Shown here piece by piece: positions 7,005-14,004 of a stretch of DNA of 15,501 nucleotides. This DNA is from JBHJGU01 sp050331475 (GTDB lineage Bacteria; Pseudomonadota; Alphaproteobacteria; Caulobacterales; Maricaulaceae). How positions within the stretch are numbered: the first letter of the stretch is position 1; the number at the start of each line of letters is the position of its first letter. Below the pieces are notes generated by a model. The model searched no databases. It saw only the letters and a program-made list of their open reading frames with translations, and was not told the origin of the DNA. Location: positions 1-15,501 of the forward strand of contig JBHJGU010000082.1 in the NCBI GenBank assembly GCA_050331475.1, read 5' to 3'. A program made the translations under genes and the position numbers.

Positions 7005-9485
7005 CTAGAAATCCACCGACGCGCGGAAACCCCAGGTCCGCGGCCGATTGGTGGCGATCCGCTCAACGTCGAAGATCAAGCTGTTGAACAGCTGCGCTCG
7101 GGTGTCGAGCAAGTTTTCACCGAACAGTGAGAACGTCCAATTGTCTTTCGCCACGCCGCCGGACAGCCCAAATAAGGTATAATCGTCTTGTTCGGCGCGA
7201 TTGATCAGGACGATGTCGCTGAACGACGAGCCCGAATAAGACGCCGTGGATTGTACGTGGAAGTCCATCCCGTTCAGCGCCGTCCATTCATACCGCGCGC
7301 GCAGATTGCCTTGGAAATTCGGCGCAAATGACAGTTCACTGCCTACCGGAGCCACCGCGATGGTGGAGGCGCCGACGATTTCGGTGATCTCGGTGTCAAG
7401 AATCGAAAACGCCGCCGCTAAGGTCAGCCCCGGCAATTGCGACGGCGCCCAGATCGCGTCACCCTCGATCCCCATGATTTGGGCGTTCGCCGCGTTGTCC
7501 GCGAAGAACAGGTTGGTCACGGTGGCGTCGAAGATCGTGGTCTGCAGATCGTCGATGTTCACCAAAAAGGCGCTGCCGTTGAATTGCAGCGCGTTGTCGA
7601 AGAAACGCGTTTTCCAGCCGATTTCGAAGTTCACCACCTCATCGGTGTCCACCGCGAAGGGCACAACGCCGCCCGCTCCGCCGGCCCGGTTCAACAGGCC
7701 CGGCCGGAAGCCTTCGGAAAACGTAAAGTAGAACAAGGTGTCCGGCGTCGGTGTCCAGGATGCGTTCGCCTTAAAGATAAAACCTTGCGCCTCGGCGGGG
7801 CGGAAATCCTCCAGCACCACGTCGAGGTTAGACCCGAAAATATCGATATCCGGGCCGCCCAAATTGCCAAACGACGAGTTCGCGGACCCGACCAAATCCA
7901 CATCCACGTCGAACCAACGCACCCCGAAGGTTAGCTCTAATGTGTCCGGCCAAACCTCCGCGGTGAATTCGCCGAACGCGCCGATTTGCCGGTCGGTTCG
8001 CGTGATGTCGTTGAAGAAGACGACGCCGGGCGGGCGCACGCTGGGGTCGCTCACCGAGGAACCCGGAAGCGGCCCATTTGGCGCAAAGCCGAACACGCCG
8101 GGGGTGAAGCTCTCCACAAACAACGAGCCGGTGTAGATAAACTCCCCCACTTCGACGAGTTCCTGGTCCGAGTAAAACGCCCCGAAGGTGGAGCGGAACG
8201 GCAAGTCTTCCGGCGTGGTGAACCGAAGCTCATGGGTAAACGTGGTGGTGTCGGTTTCCAGATCGACAAACAGTTCGGGGGCCTGGCACGTGCCGCTGGG
8301 GGCGGCGTCGCCCGGATAGGTCACAGAAGCGTCGCAGATGTAGTAGGGCAGATACTGGCCGACGAACAAATAATCCGCGTAGTCCACCGTTTGATCGGTT
8401 TCCCGGTCCAAGAACGACCCTGTATAGACCACGTCGAGCGCTTTGATCCGGCCGTTTACGGTCCAAGTCGTATTAGAGAACCGATCCTCGGCGCTGTCTT
8501 CGCTGAACCGCTGGATCGAGAGTTGCTCGGGATCATCCAATTCGGGGTCGAAGAAGAACACGCCCTCGCTTTGGATGCGCTGACGTTGGTGGCTCACCAA
8601 CACGTCCCAATCTTCATTGATCGCCCACAGCGCGGAGATCCGACCGCCGCGGAAATCGACGTCATTGAAGTCTTCTTCGACCAGATCCGAATTATCGAGT
8701 GTGAGGAACTCAACATCGGAAAGATCCGCACCCGCTTGCAGGCCCGGATCGACCGGCACGCCATTGGGACGCAGCTCTCCGCCCGAGAGGAAGCGCGCGC
8801 TTTCGCTCACATCCCGCTCGCCGAAGACGTTGTCGATAAAGCCACCCTGCCGATCCTGGTAGAACACGCCGCGCACGGCCAGCTTGTTCTCAATGATCGG
8901 CGCGTTGACGACCACTTCGATGTTCGCGCTCGGGTCGCCGTTTTCCGTTAGGCTCGCGCCCCCGGCCAGCCGCGCGGAATAGTCGTTCAAATCGGGCTTG
9001 TTGGTGATCAGCCGAACCGTGCCGGCTTGTGAACTGGCGCCGAACAGCGTCCCCTGCGGTCCCGGCAAAACTTCGACACGGGAAATATCGGTCACGTAGA
9101 CATCTAAGTTCCGACCCACCTGCACCAACGGCTGTTCATCGAGATAAAGCGCCACATTCGGCGCAATGCCCGCAGCGGCGGCGACGGTCAGGTTCGGCGT
9201 TGTCGAGGCTTGCCCGCGAATATAGATCGTTGCCTGGCCTGGGCCTGCGCCGCCGGCGGTCACGCCGGGCAAAGCTTGCAAGTAGTCTGAAAAATCATTG
9301 ATGCCTAATTGTTCGAGTTGAGTTTCACTAATCGCAGAAACGGCAACAGGAATGCTTTGAGCGGTGGCCTCACGCTTGGTTGCTGTCACCGTAATCGTTT
9401 CAATTTGCGCGGATGCAGGAACGGCGATGCTGGCATAAGCGAGCGAAGTTAAAAATGTCGTCTTTAAAGCGGTAGCGCGTAACAT
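7005..9485 (-). CDS. TonB-dependent outer-membrane receptor
   Basis: A 826-residue outer-membrane gated channel for high-affinity uptake of a large or scarce ligand, energised by TonB-ExbBD. A signal peptide runs to about residue 26 (ends PASA before Gln27). It is followed by a TonB-box-like stretch IETITVTATK (28-37), the plug domain with SAISETQLEQLG (50-61), LQALPGVTAG, IYIRGQ, LYLDEQP and the conserved VEVLPGPQGTLFGASSQAGTVRLITNKP region, then a long beta-barrel that ends in the usual C-terminal aromatic (ASVDF). One loop (near YYICDAS and GTCQAP) carries a cysteine pair that could form an extracellular disulfide. The ligand cannot be told; no siderophore or vitamin gene is nearby. The start at 9485 is supported by the signal peptide and an AAAGGAAA about 11 bases upstream. 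It is followed by the sulfotransferase, a pairing I recall as recurrent in sphingomonad-type bacteria. Confidence 0.96.
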   Translation of the reverse strand: MLRATALKTTFLTSLAYASIAVPASAQIETITVTATKREATAQSIPVAVSAISETQLEQLGINDFSDYLQALPGVTAGGAGPGQATIYIRGQASTTPNLTVAAAAGIAPNVALYLDEQPLVQVGRNLDVYVTDISRVEVLPGPQGTLFGASSQAGTVRLITNKPDLNDYSARLAGGASLTENGDPSANIEVVVNAPIIENKLAVRGVFYQDRQGGFIDNVFGERDVSESARFLSGGELRPNGVPVDPGLQAGADLSDVEFLTLDNSDLVEEDFNDVDFRGGRISALWAINEDWDVLVSHQRQRIQSEGVFFFDPELDDPEQLSIQRFSEDSAEDRFSNTTWTVNGRIKALDVVYTGSFLDRETDQTVDYADYLFVGQYLPYYICDASVTYPGDAAPSGTCQAPELFVDLETDTTTFTHELRFTTPEDLPFRSTFGAFYSDQELVEVGEFIYTGSLFVESFTPGVFGFAPNGPLPGSSVSDPSVRPPGVVFFNDITRTDRQIGAFGEFTAEVWPDTLELTFGVRWFDVDVDLVGSANSSFGNLGGPDIDIFGSNLDVVLEDFRPAEAQGFIFKANASWTPTPDTLFYFTFSEGFRPGLLNRAGGAGGVVPFAVDTDEVVNFEIGWKTRFFDNALQFNGSAFLVNIDDLQTTIFDATVTNLFFADNAANAQIMGIEGDAIWAPSQLPGLTLAAAFSILDTEITEIVGASTIAVAPVGSELSFAPNFQGNLRARYEWTALNGMDFHVQSTASYSGSSFSDIVLINRAEQDDYTLFGLSGGVAKDNWTFSLFGENLLDTRAQLFNSLIFDVERIATNRPRTWGFRASVDF

Positions 9486-9510
9486 CGCAGGGTGTTTCCT
9501 TTACGTTTCA

Positions 9511-9697
9511 TCGTCCGGGGCCCAACCCGGGGCGGCAGTCCCGACGCCGGTAGAGACAGGTCGGGCGTCGGTCACGTCGATTACGAGTTCGTGCGTGAGG
9601 CCAGCATGGTTCCCGCAATTATTTGAGCTGGCGTCACGCCAGCCTCCCGTATCCGTGACCCTAGGGGATGTACCAGGTCTTTCGTGAATCGAAAGAC
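9511..9697 (-). promoter_or_regulatory. Highly structured leader upstream of the TonB receptor
   Basis: Four local inverted repeats and one long-range stem lie in the 212 bases before the receptor start. In minus-strand order: 9697-9690 pairs with 9684-9677 (8 bp, loop 5). 9660-9654 pairs with 9576-9570 (7-bp closing stem, GGTCACG with CGTGACC) around a domain that contains the 9643-9627 palindrome (8 bp each side of one base). 9571-9564 pairs with 9548-9541 (8 bp, loop 15) and overlaps the closing stem by two bases, so the two may compete. 9530-9526 pairs with 9519-9515 (5 bp). All pairings were read directly. A cis-acting RNA (riboswitch or attenuator) is an inference; I could not match it to a known class. 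Confidence 0.45.
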
Positions 9698-9753
9698 TGA
9701 AGCGCATAAATTTCGCCTATCAAATGAAGTTTGCGCCAAAGTGTGGTTATTGG

Positions 9754-9785
9754 GTCGCAATGATGCGATCTTGCGTCGCAATGAT
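9754..9785. promoter_or_regulatory. Operator-like 11-bp direct repeats, 21 bp apart
   Basis: GTCGCAATGAT occurs at 9754-9764 and again at 9775-9785, a 21-bp period that puts both copies on the same face of the helix. The first copy also opens an inverted repeat TCGCA-ATGA-TGCGA (9755-9768). Position upstream of the receptor leader suggests a regulator binding site; which protein binds is unknown. I could not identify a convincing -35/-10 pair nearby. The rest of the 9486-9907 gene-free region holds the structured leader and a terminator and no credible gene. Confidence 0.45.
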
Positions 9786-9822
9786 TGACATGTTTGTCCC
9801 AGGCGCCATGGTCTCGACGTCC

Positions 9823-9854
9823 AAAAAAAGCCCCGCTCGCGGACGAGCGGGGCT
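9823..9854 (-). terminator. Intrinsic terminator of the hydrolase/amidohydrolase unit
   Basis: Bases 9829-9839 pair perfectly with 9844-9854 (11 bp, very GC-rich) around a four-base loop. On the minus strand the stem is followed by seven T residues (A-run at 9823-9829 on the plus strand). It sits 54 bases beyond the amidohydrolase stop. There is no T-run on the plus strand, so it works in one direction. It separates the hydrolase genes from the TonB receptor. Confidence 0.92.
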
Positions 9855-9907
9855 AACGTCGGCGCGACGGATCACCGCCACAGCCGACCAAATTACAGAT
9901 CCCCATC

Positions 9908-11749
9908 CTAGGCGCCGGCGCGCTGATACCCGCCATAATCGCGCACGGGGCTCCAGCTGGGTTCGATCTCTGGCAAAGGCGCAACGAGGCCTGCGAAATC
10001 ACCCGCCCCATAGACCGGCTGGCCGTTCATCACCGTCAATTCGGCTTCAATGGCCTTTAAGTCGTCGTCCGCGACTTTTAGGTAGGGCGCATTCAAGAGC
10101 GCGAAGTCGGCGTACTGGCCCGGTTTGATCCGACCTTTGAGCACCTCTTCCTGGCTGAACCAGGCCGAGCCCACGGTGTAGTGGAAGAGCGCCTCTTCTC
10201 GGCTCAGCCTATGACGCGGGCCGTGGAGATCGGTTCCCCCGACCGACCGACCGGTGGTCGCCCAATAGAGTGCAGGCCAGGGGTTATAACTCGCCACCCG
10301 CGTGCCGTCGGTGCCCAGGCCCAGCGGCACGCCGGCCTCGATAACGTCTCGCAAAGGTGGCGCGTTATCCGTCGCCTCTCGGCCATACCGCTCGAGAAAA
10401 TACTCCCCCGCATAAGCCATGCGCGCTTGCATGGCGATCCCGCCGCCCAGCGCTTTGATGCGCGCAATGGTGGCGCGTTGCAGCGTCTCGCCATGATCGA
10501 ACGCCCAGCGCACCGCGCCAAAGCCGTCCCGGCCTTCGGCGACTTCCAGGGCGTGGGCCTCTTCGAAGACATTGAGGATGTTGTTGACCGACTCGTCATA
10601 GGTGGCGTGGATGCGTAAAGGCCAGCGCTGGCGCAGCAAATGCCGGGTCACCGCCAGCAATTGACGGTCCCAATGCTTGCGCGCCCAAAGATTTGGACGC
10701 GGGGCGAGAAAGTTCTCGTAATCCCCCGCCGCCCAGGCGAGGAACTCACCACCGCCTTCCACTTCATAGCCATGCATCAGGCCATGGGCGCGGTTCACTC
10801 CCGCCTCATAAGTGCTGGTCCAGGCTTGAAACTCTTCAAGCTCTTGGCCCTTGCGTTGGGGGAACAGATATTTCGACACCCGCACGCTCAGCTCTCCGCT
10901 CTGCGCCAGAGCGTCAGAGCCCGCGTAATCCTCGGGGAAGCGGTGCCCGCCTCCGCCCGCGTCAATGACCGAGGTGAGCCCGAAGCGGTTCAACTCGCGG
11001 TAGTAATGCCGAGTGGACAGTGCTTGGGCGTCGGCGGGCAGCGGCGGCAACGCGCCGATCGAACCATAGAGCAAGTCCGGATTGGGTTCGGCGTGCAGGA
11101 TGCAGCCCCCGTCGGGGGTGAATTCATAGCGCGTCCCCGGCGGGGCGGGGGTGTCCGGGCTCAACCCACGCACCTCAACCGCCTTTCGGTTTAAATACCC
11201 CTGGGAATAGAGAAACAGCACATAAACCGGGGTGTCCGGCGCCGCCTCGGTCAATTCAGCGGGGGTAGGCAAGCGCTTTTCCCGGAACTGGTAGGGCGAC
11301 CAACCGCCGATCACCCGCACCCATTGGCCCTCTGGGGTCTTAGCGGCGGCGGCGCGGATCATCGCCAAGCCTTGGTCAAGCGAATCCAGCCCGTCCCACC
11401 GCAGTTCGGCGGCGAAAAATCGACCCGCGCGGGTGGGATGTTGGTGGCTGTCATTCAGCCCCGGGATCAGCGTACGGCCTTTGGCCTCAATGACTTGAGT
11501 GTTCGGACCGGCCAGAGCCAAGACGTCTCCGTCCCCGCCGACCGCGGAGATCAGTCCACCCGTGACCGCCAACGCCTGGGCGCGCGGGCGTGCGGGGTCT
11601 TGGGTCAGGATGTCCGCACCGAACATAATCAAATCAGGCGCTTGGGCGCGGTGATGGGCCCAAGCGGGGCTACAGGCGCCCAGCGCCAACGCGCCCAGCA
11701 TCACATCCCGCCGGCTTGGTGCGGCGGGGCCGAGGGAGAAAAGGCTCAT
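9908..11749 (-). CDS. Exported YtcJ-like metal-dependent amidohydrolase
   Basis: A 613-residue member of the amidohydrolase superfamily, closest by eye to the YtcJ-like group (which includes N-substituted formamide deformylase). It should hydrolyse a C-N or related bond with a metal centre; the substrate is unknown. Metal-site features are NDSHQHP (99-105, His102 and His104), His381 in RIHATYDE, His419 in FDHGE, and Asp481 in GLGTDGT. The C-terminal GRIKPGQYADFALL is the usual return strand of the small beta domain. The N-terminus carries a twin-arginine signal (SRRDVMLGALALG, 12-24), so a folded, metal-loaded enzyme is probably sent out by Tat. The cut could be at AWA-H (after residue 31), or LGAC at 23-26 could be a lipobox. 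The start at 11749 has a GGAG about eight bases upstream. It lies 59 bases after the YcaC-like hydrolase and is closed by an intrinsic terminator. Confidence 0.92.
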   Translation of the reverse strand: MSLFSLGPAAPSRRDVMLGALALGACSPAWAHHRAQAPDLIMFGADILTQDPARPRAQALAVTGGLISAVGGDGDVLALAGPNTQVIEAKGRTLIPGLNDSHQHPTRAGRFFAAELRWDGLDSLDQGLAMIRAAAAKTPEGQWVRVIGGWSPYQFREKRLPTPAELTEAAPDTPVYVLFLYSQGYLNRKAVEVRGLSPDTPAPPGTRYEFTPDGGCILHAEPNPDLLYGSIGALPPLPADAQALSTRHYYRELNRFGLTSVIDAGGGGHRFPEDYAGSDALAQSGELSVRVSKYLFPQRKGQELEEFQAWTSTYEAGVNRAHGLMHGYEVEGGGEFLAWAAGDYENFLAPRPNLWARKHWDRQLLAVTRHLLRQRWPLRIHATYDESVNNILNVFEEAHALEVAEGRDGFGAVRWAFDHGETLQRATIARIKALGGGIAMQARMAYAGEYFLERYGREATDNAPPLRDVIEAGVPLGLGTDGTRVASYNPWPALYWATTGRSVGGTDLHGPRHRLSREEALFHYTVGSAWFSQEEVLKGRIKPGQYADFALLNAPYLKVADDDLKAIEAELTVMNGQPVYGAGDFAGLVAPLPEIEPSWSPVRDYGGYQRAGA

Positions 11750-11775
11750 GACCGGTCTCCGAATAAGGGAAAGGC

Positions 11776-11802
11776 GGCGCCGACCGGAGTCCAGCCGGCG
11801 CC
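11776..11802. repeat. Hairpin between the two hydrolase genes
   Basis: GGCGCCG at 11776-11782 pairs with CGGCGCC at 11796-11802 around a 13-base loop in the 59-base gap. No U-run follows, so it may tune stability or expression between the two genes instead of ending transcription. Confidence 0.4.
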
Positions 11803-11808
11803 AGAGAC

Positions 11809-12498
11809 TTATTTTGCGGCGATTGGGGCGAGCCGTTCGCCATGGTTGGCCCGTTCGGCCGCCTTGTGCACCATGGTGTAGGCGTAATCCACGCCCATGC
11901 CGTACGCGCCCGAATGCTCGCGAACAATGTCGAGCACCGCGTCATAGGTGTCCCGGTTCGCCCAATCGCGTTGCCATTCCAGGAGCACTTGCTGCCAAGT
12001 CACCGGAACCACGCCGGCCGGGATCATGCGCTGCATGGCGTAGTCATGGGCTTCTTGGGAGGTTCCGCCAGACGCGTCCGCGACCATGTAGATCTCATAG
12101 TCGCCCTCCAGCATGGCGCTAAAGGCGAAAGTGATGTTGCAGACCTCAGTCCACAGCCCCGAGACCAGCACTTTCTTGCGCCCGGTCTTGGCGAGCGCGT
12201 CGCGCACTTTTTGGTCGTCCCAGGAGTTCATGCTGGTGCGCTCCAACAGCGGCGCATCGGGGAAGACCGACAACAATTCGGGATAGGTGTGACCGGAGAA
12301 GCTTTCGGTCTCCACCGTGGTGATGGTGATGGTGGTGGGGATGTTGAAAACCTTGGCGGATTTCGCCAAGGCCACCACATTATTCTTCAGAAGCTGGCGG
12401 TCGATGTTCGCCACGCCAAACGCCATTTGCGGCTGGTGGTCGATAAAAATGAGCTGGCTGTTGTCCGGGCTCAGCTGTTCAAGCTTCGGGTCTGACAT
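11809..12498 (-). CDS. YcaC-like isochorismatase-fold cysteine hydrolase
   Basis: A 229-residue cytoplasmic hydrolase of the isochorismatase-like superfamily, most like E. coli YcaC, whose physiological substrate is not established. Features are LIFIDHQPQM (16-25) with nucleophile-activating Asp20, FPDAPLLERTSMNSWDD (79-95), and VSGLWTEVCN (112-121) with the nucleophile Cys120 in the TEVC context of this subfamily, followed by VADASGG (139-145). The C-terminal region matches YcaC's extra helical part. I start it at ATG 12498: a perfect GGAGG sits five bases upstream, better than the GTG at 12525 that would add nine residues. It precedes the amidohydrolase in the same direction and is probably co-transcribed with it, as a two-step hydrolytic pair or simply a shared regulon. 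There is no signal peptide, unlike its partner. Confidence 0.93.
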   Translation of the reverse strand: MSDPKLEQLSPDNSQLIFIDHQPQMAFGVANIDRQLLKNNVVALAKSAKVFNIPTTITITTVETESFSGHTYPELLSVFPDAPLLERTSMNSWDDQKVRDALAKTGRKKVLVSGLWTEVCNITFAFSAMLEGDYEIYMVADASGGTSQEAHDYAMQRMIPAGVVPVTWQQVLLEWQRDWANRDTYDAVLDIVREHSGAYGMGVDYAYTMVHKAAERANHGERLAPIAAK

Positions 12499-12503
12499 CG
12501 GGG

Positions 12504-12508
12504 CCTCC
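12504..12508 (-). promoter_or_regulatory. Shine-Dalgarno site of the YcaC-like gene
   Basis: GGAGG on the minus strand with a five-base spacer to ATG 12498. It decides the start over the upstream GTG at 12525. Confidence 0.85.
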
Positions 12509-12515
12509 AAAAGCG

Positions 12516-12531
12516 CCGCCCCCACGGGCGG
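12516..12531 (-). other. Hairpin just upstream of the YcaC-like gene's ribosome-binding site
   Basis: CCGCCC at 12531-12526 (minus strand) pairs with GGGCGG at 12521-12516, with a four-base loop, and is followed by CGCTTTT and then GGAGG. It could be a weak attenuator or modulate ribosome access. The rest of the 12532-12705 spacer shows an AT-rich stretch around 12635-12675 that is a likely promoter area, but I cannot assign -35/-10 boxes. Confidence 0.35.
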
Positions 12532-12705
12532 ATCGGGACTAAGACTGCGGCCGACGCGGTGGAGGGGAGCAAGGCGCCCTTCCGCCGCTGACCGATGGCA
12601 GACTTAATGCCGTCGCCTTGAAGCTGCTAGACCCCAAAAAACGGACAAATTATTTCCTAATCGGATATAAAGCGCAGAGCTCCCGGCGCCCTCCCTACAG
12701 GGCCG

Positions 12706-13860
12706 CTAAAACGCCCGTCGCCGGGTCGGCGCGCCGAAGATTTTCGCATAGGCCTCGCGGGTGTAGACGTCTAACTCGCCTACCGTGAAGGACTTCTGCT
12801 GATAGCTGACAAAGCAGCAATAGCTGATCGTGTCAGACCGGACGGGCAGGAACCGGACCACCACATCGCCGCGCTCCCAAAAATAGGTGTCGATGGCGAC
12901 GGTCTGGCCGTTGCGCAGAACTTCGTCGGTCTCGTCGACCTTGCTGGGTTGGCCGTATTTGGCGATCAGGGTGTCGAGCGCCTCTTCGCGCCGGTCCGCA
13001 TGGGTCAGCATGGAGACCCCGGCCACGCCCTTGTCCGCGTCCATCAGGAACACGGGGTCGCCATTGACGAATTCGGGCAAACCATCGGCGCCAAACTGCA
13101 CCCGGCGGATCACGTAACCGCCGAAATTCGCGTTCGCCGGCTCTTCCAACGGGGTTTGTTGAAGGATTTCGTTCCGGCCGATTTGGTTGGCGACCGCGCG
13201 CAGTTCGTCGCGCTTGGCGCGACTATTGTTGTCCGCCAACGCTTGGGCGGCGCGCAGGATTTCCGCAAACCCTTCAGGCGTGTCCAGATTGGCCTTGTTC
13301 AGATCCACGCCGATCGCCTCCAGCGCGTGGCGCTGGGCCTGCTCAGCCGCGGCGCGGCTTTCCGGGGTCCGGCTGGCGGTCAGGGTGTATTTGATCGCGC
13401 ATTGGTCATGCCCGGTGCACCGCCGCCAACAGGCGTCCGTAATCTCGGACGCGGGGGCGTAACCTGTCAGGCCCGTGCCATTGCGGGTGTTGCGGCGACA
13501 TTGGTTGAGCTGGCTTTCCGTGGGCGGCCGGCCGCGCCGGTCCTTGCGCGCGCGCTCCAAACAGCGCTCATAGGCGGCTTCGCGATTATCCGTAATCTCT
13601 TGAGGGGATTGGTTTTCCAGCCGCGCCGGGCATTCCGCGACGCCCGAGGCCTCCAGCGGTTGGGCGAGTGTGACGCCGAACACCTCGTCAAGCGCGCCCG
13701 CGCGGGGTTGACCGCCGGAGAAAAAGCTCAGCCAATCGGCGCCACCTTCGGCCCGGTCGCGGCTGGTCTGGGCGGTGGCGGGCGCCGCCGCCATAACGCT
13801 CAGCGCCACGGCCAGGCAGGCAAGCTTGAATATCGAGAGTCGATTGGCGGTGTGCGGCAT
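12706..13860 (-). CDS. Exported cysteine-rich protein of unknown function
   Basis: I do not recognise a family. The 384-residue product begins with a clear signal peptide (hydrophobic core about 10-26, cleavage likely after ATAQ at 31 or just before), so it should be periplasmic or secreted. The mature part has eight cysteines: 77, 100, 121, 144, 148, 154 and the adjacent pair 348-349. Six fall in a polar segment (77-154) rich in Arg, Asn and Gln that looks like a small disulfide-bonded module. A helical linker follows (165-235). A C-terminal domain (about 245-375) with GYVIRRVQFG, FLMDADKGVAGVSM and TLIAKYGQPSK looks like a mixed alpha/beta fold. Start at ATG 13860 is chosen because GGAG lies six bases upstream; a TTG at 13872 is the alternative. 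It is 141 bases downstream of the efflux lipoprotein gene on the same strand, so it may or may not share its transcript. Confidence 0.8.
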   Translation of the reverse strand: MPHTANRLSIFKLACLAVALSVMAAAPATAQTSRDRAEGGADWLSFFSGGQPRAGALDEVFGVTLAQPLEASGVAECPARLENQSPQEITDNREAAYERCLERARKDRRGRPPTESQLNQCRRNTRNGTGLTGYAPASEITDACWRRCTGHDQCAIKYTLTASRTPESRAAAEQAQRHALEAIGVDLNKANLDTPEGFAEILRAAQALADNNSRAKRDELRAVANQIGRNEILQQTPLEEPANANFGGYVIRRVQFGADGLPEFVNGDPVFLMDADKGVAGVSMLTHADRREEALDTLIAKYGQPSKVDETDEVLRNGQTVAIDTYFWERGDVVVRFLPVRSDTISYCCFVSYQQKSFTVGELDVYTREAYAKIFGAPTRRRAF

Positions 13861-13866
13861 GGCCGG

Positions 13867-13870
13867 CTCC
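13867..13870 (-). promoter_or_regulatory. Shine-Dalgarno site of the cysteine-rich protein gene
   Basis: TTTGGAG on the minus strand, with GGAG six bases from ATG 13860. It supports the shorter N-terminus, which begins just before the signal peptide. Confidence 0.7.
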
Positions 13871-13991
13871 AAAGGCAGATGTGCGACATTTTGGTCGCGC
13901 TACGCCAACCCCGCCAAGCTCACAACCCCTGGGGCGCAGCCGCCCGGTAAAAGTCCAATCCGATCAAAGTGAACGGCTGATCACTTCGCCT

Positions 13992-14004
13992 TGAGCGCCG
14001 CTCA
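13992..14004. repeat. 13-bp palindrome spanning the nodT stop codon
   Basis: TGAGCG-C-CGCTCA, six bases each side of a central C; its last three bases on the plus strand are the complement of the nodT TGA. The 13861-13991 spacer also holds a 5-bp GC stem (13932-13936 with 13941-13945). No T-run is present, so neither is a convincing terminator. Confidence 0.3.

Noticed and set aside
7986..8951. 321-codon plus-strand open frame inside the TonB receptor gene
   Set aside because: It is antisense to a well-supported receptor. Its translation is rich in Arg, His and Gly with no recognisable domain, and it has no convincing ribosome-binding site. Long antisense frames are common in GC-rich DNA.
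9511..9697. Cobalamin (B12) riboswitch
   Set aside because: The position before a TonB receptor and a GGGAACC stretch suggested it, but I could not find the B12 box, the GCCACTG element or the right helix order, so I describe only a structured leader.
9501..9707. 68-codon minus-strand frame in the receptor leader as a leader peptide
   Set aside because: No clear ribosome-binding site precedes it and it covers the inverted repeats, whose symmetry explains much of its codon content. A leader peptide is possible but not supported.
12315..12345. GGTGAT-like short tandem repeat
   Set aside because: It encodes an alternating Thr/Ile beta-strand of the YcaC-like hydrolase where family members also have Thr-rich sequence, so it is coding constraint, not a functional repeat.
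13932..13945. Intrinsic terminator after nodT
   Set aside because: The stem is only 5 bp and no T-run follows on the minus strand.
12949..13950. 333-codon plus-strand open frame opposite the cysteine-rich protein gene
   Set aside because: Its low-complexity Arg/Gly/Ala composition fits a shadow frame. The minus-strand gene has a signal peptide and ribosome-binding site, so that strand is favoured, although neither matches a family I know.
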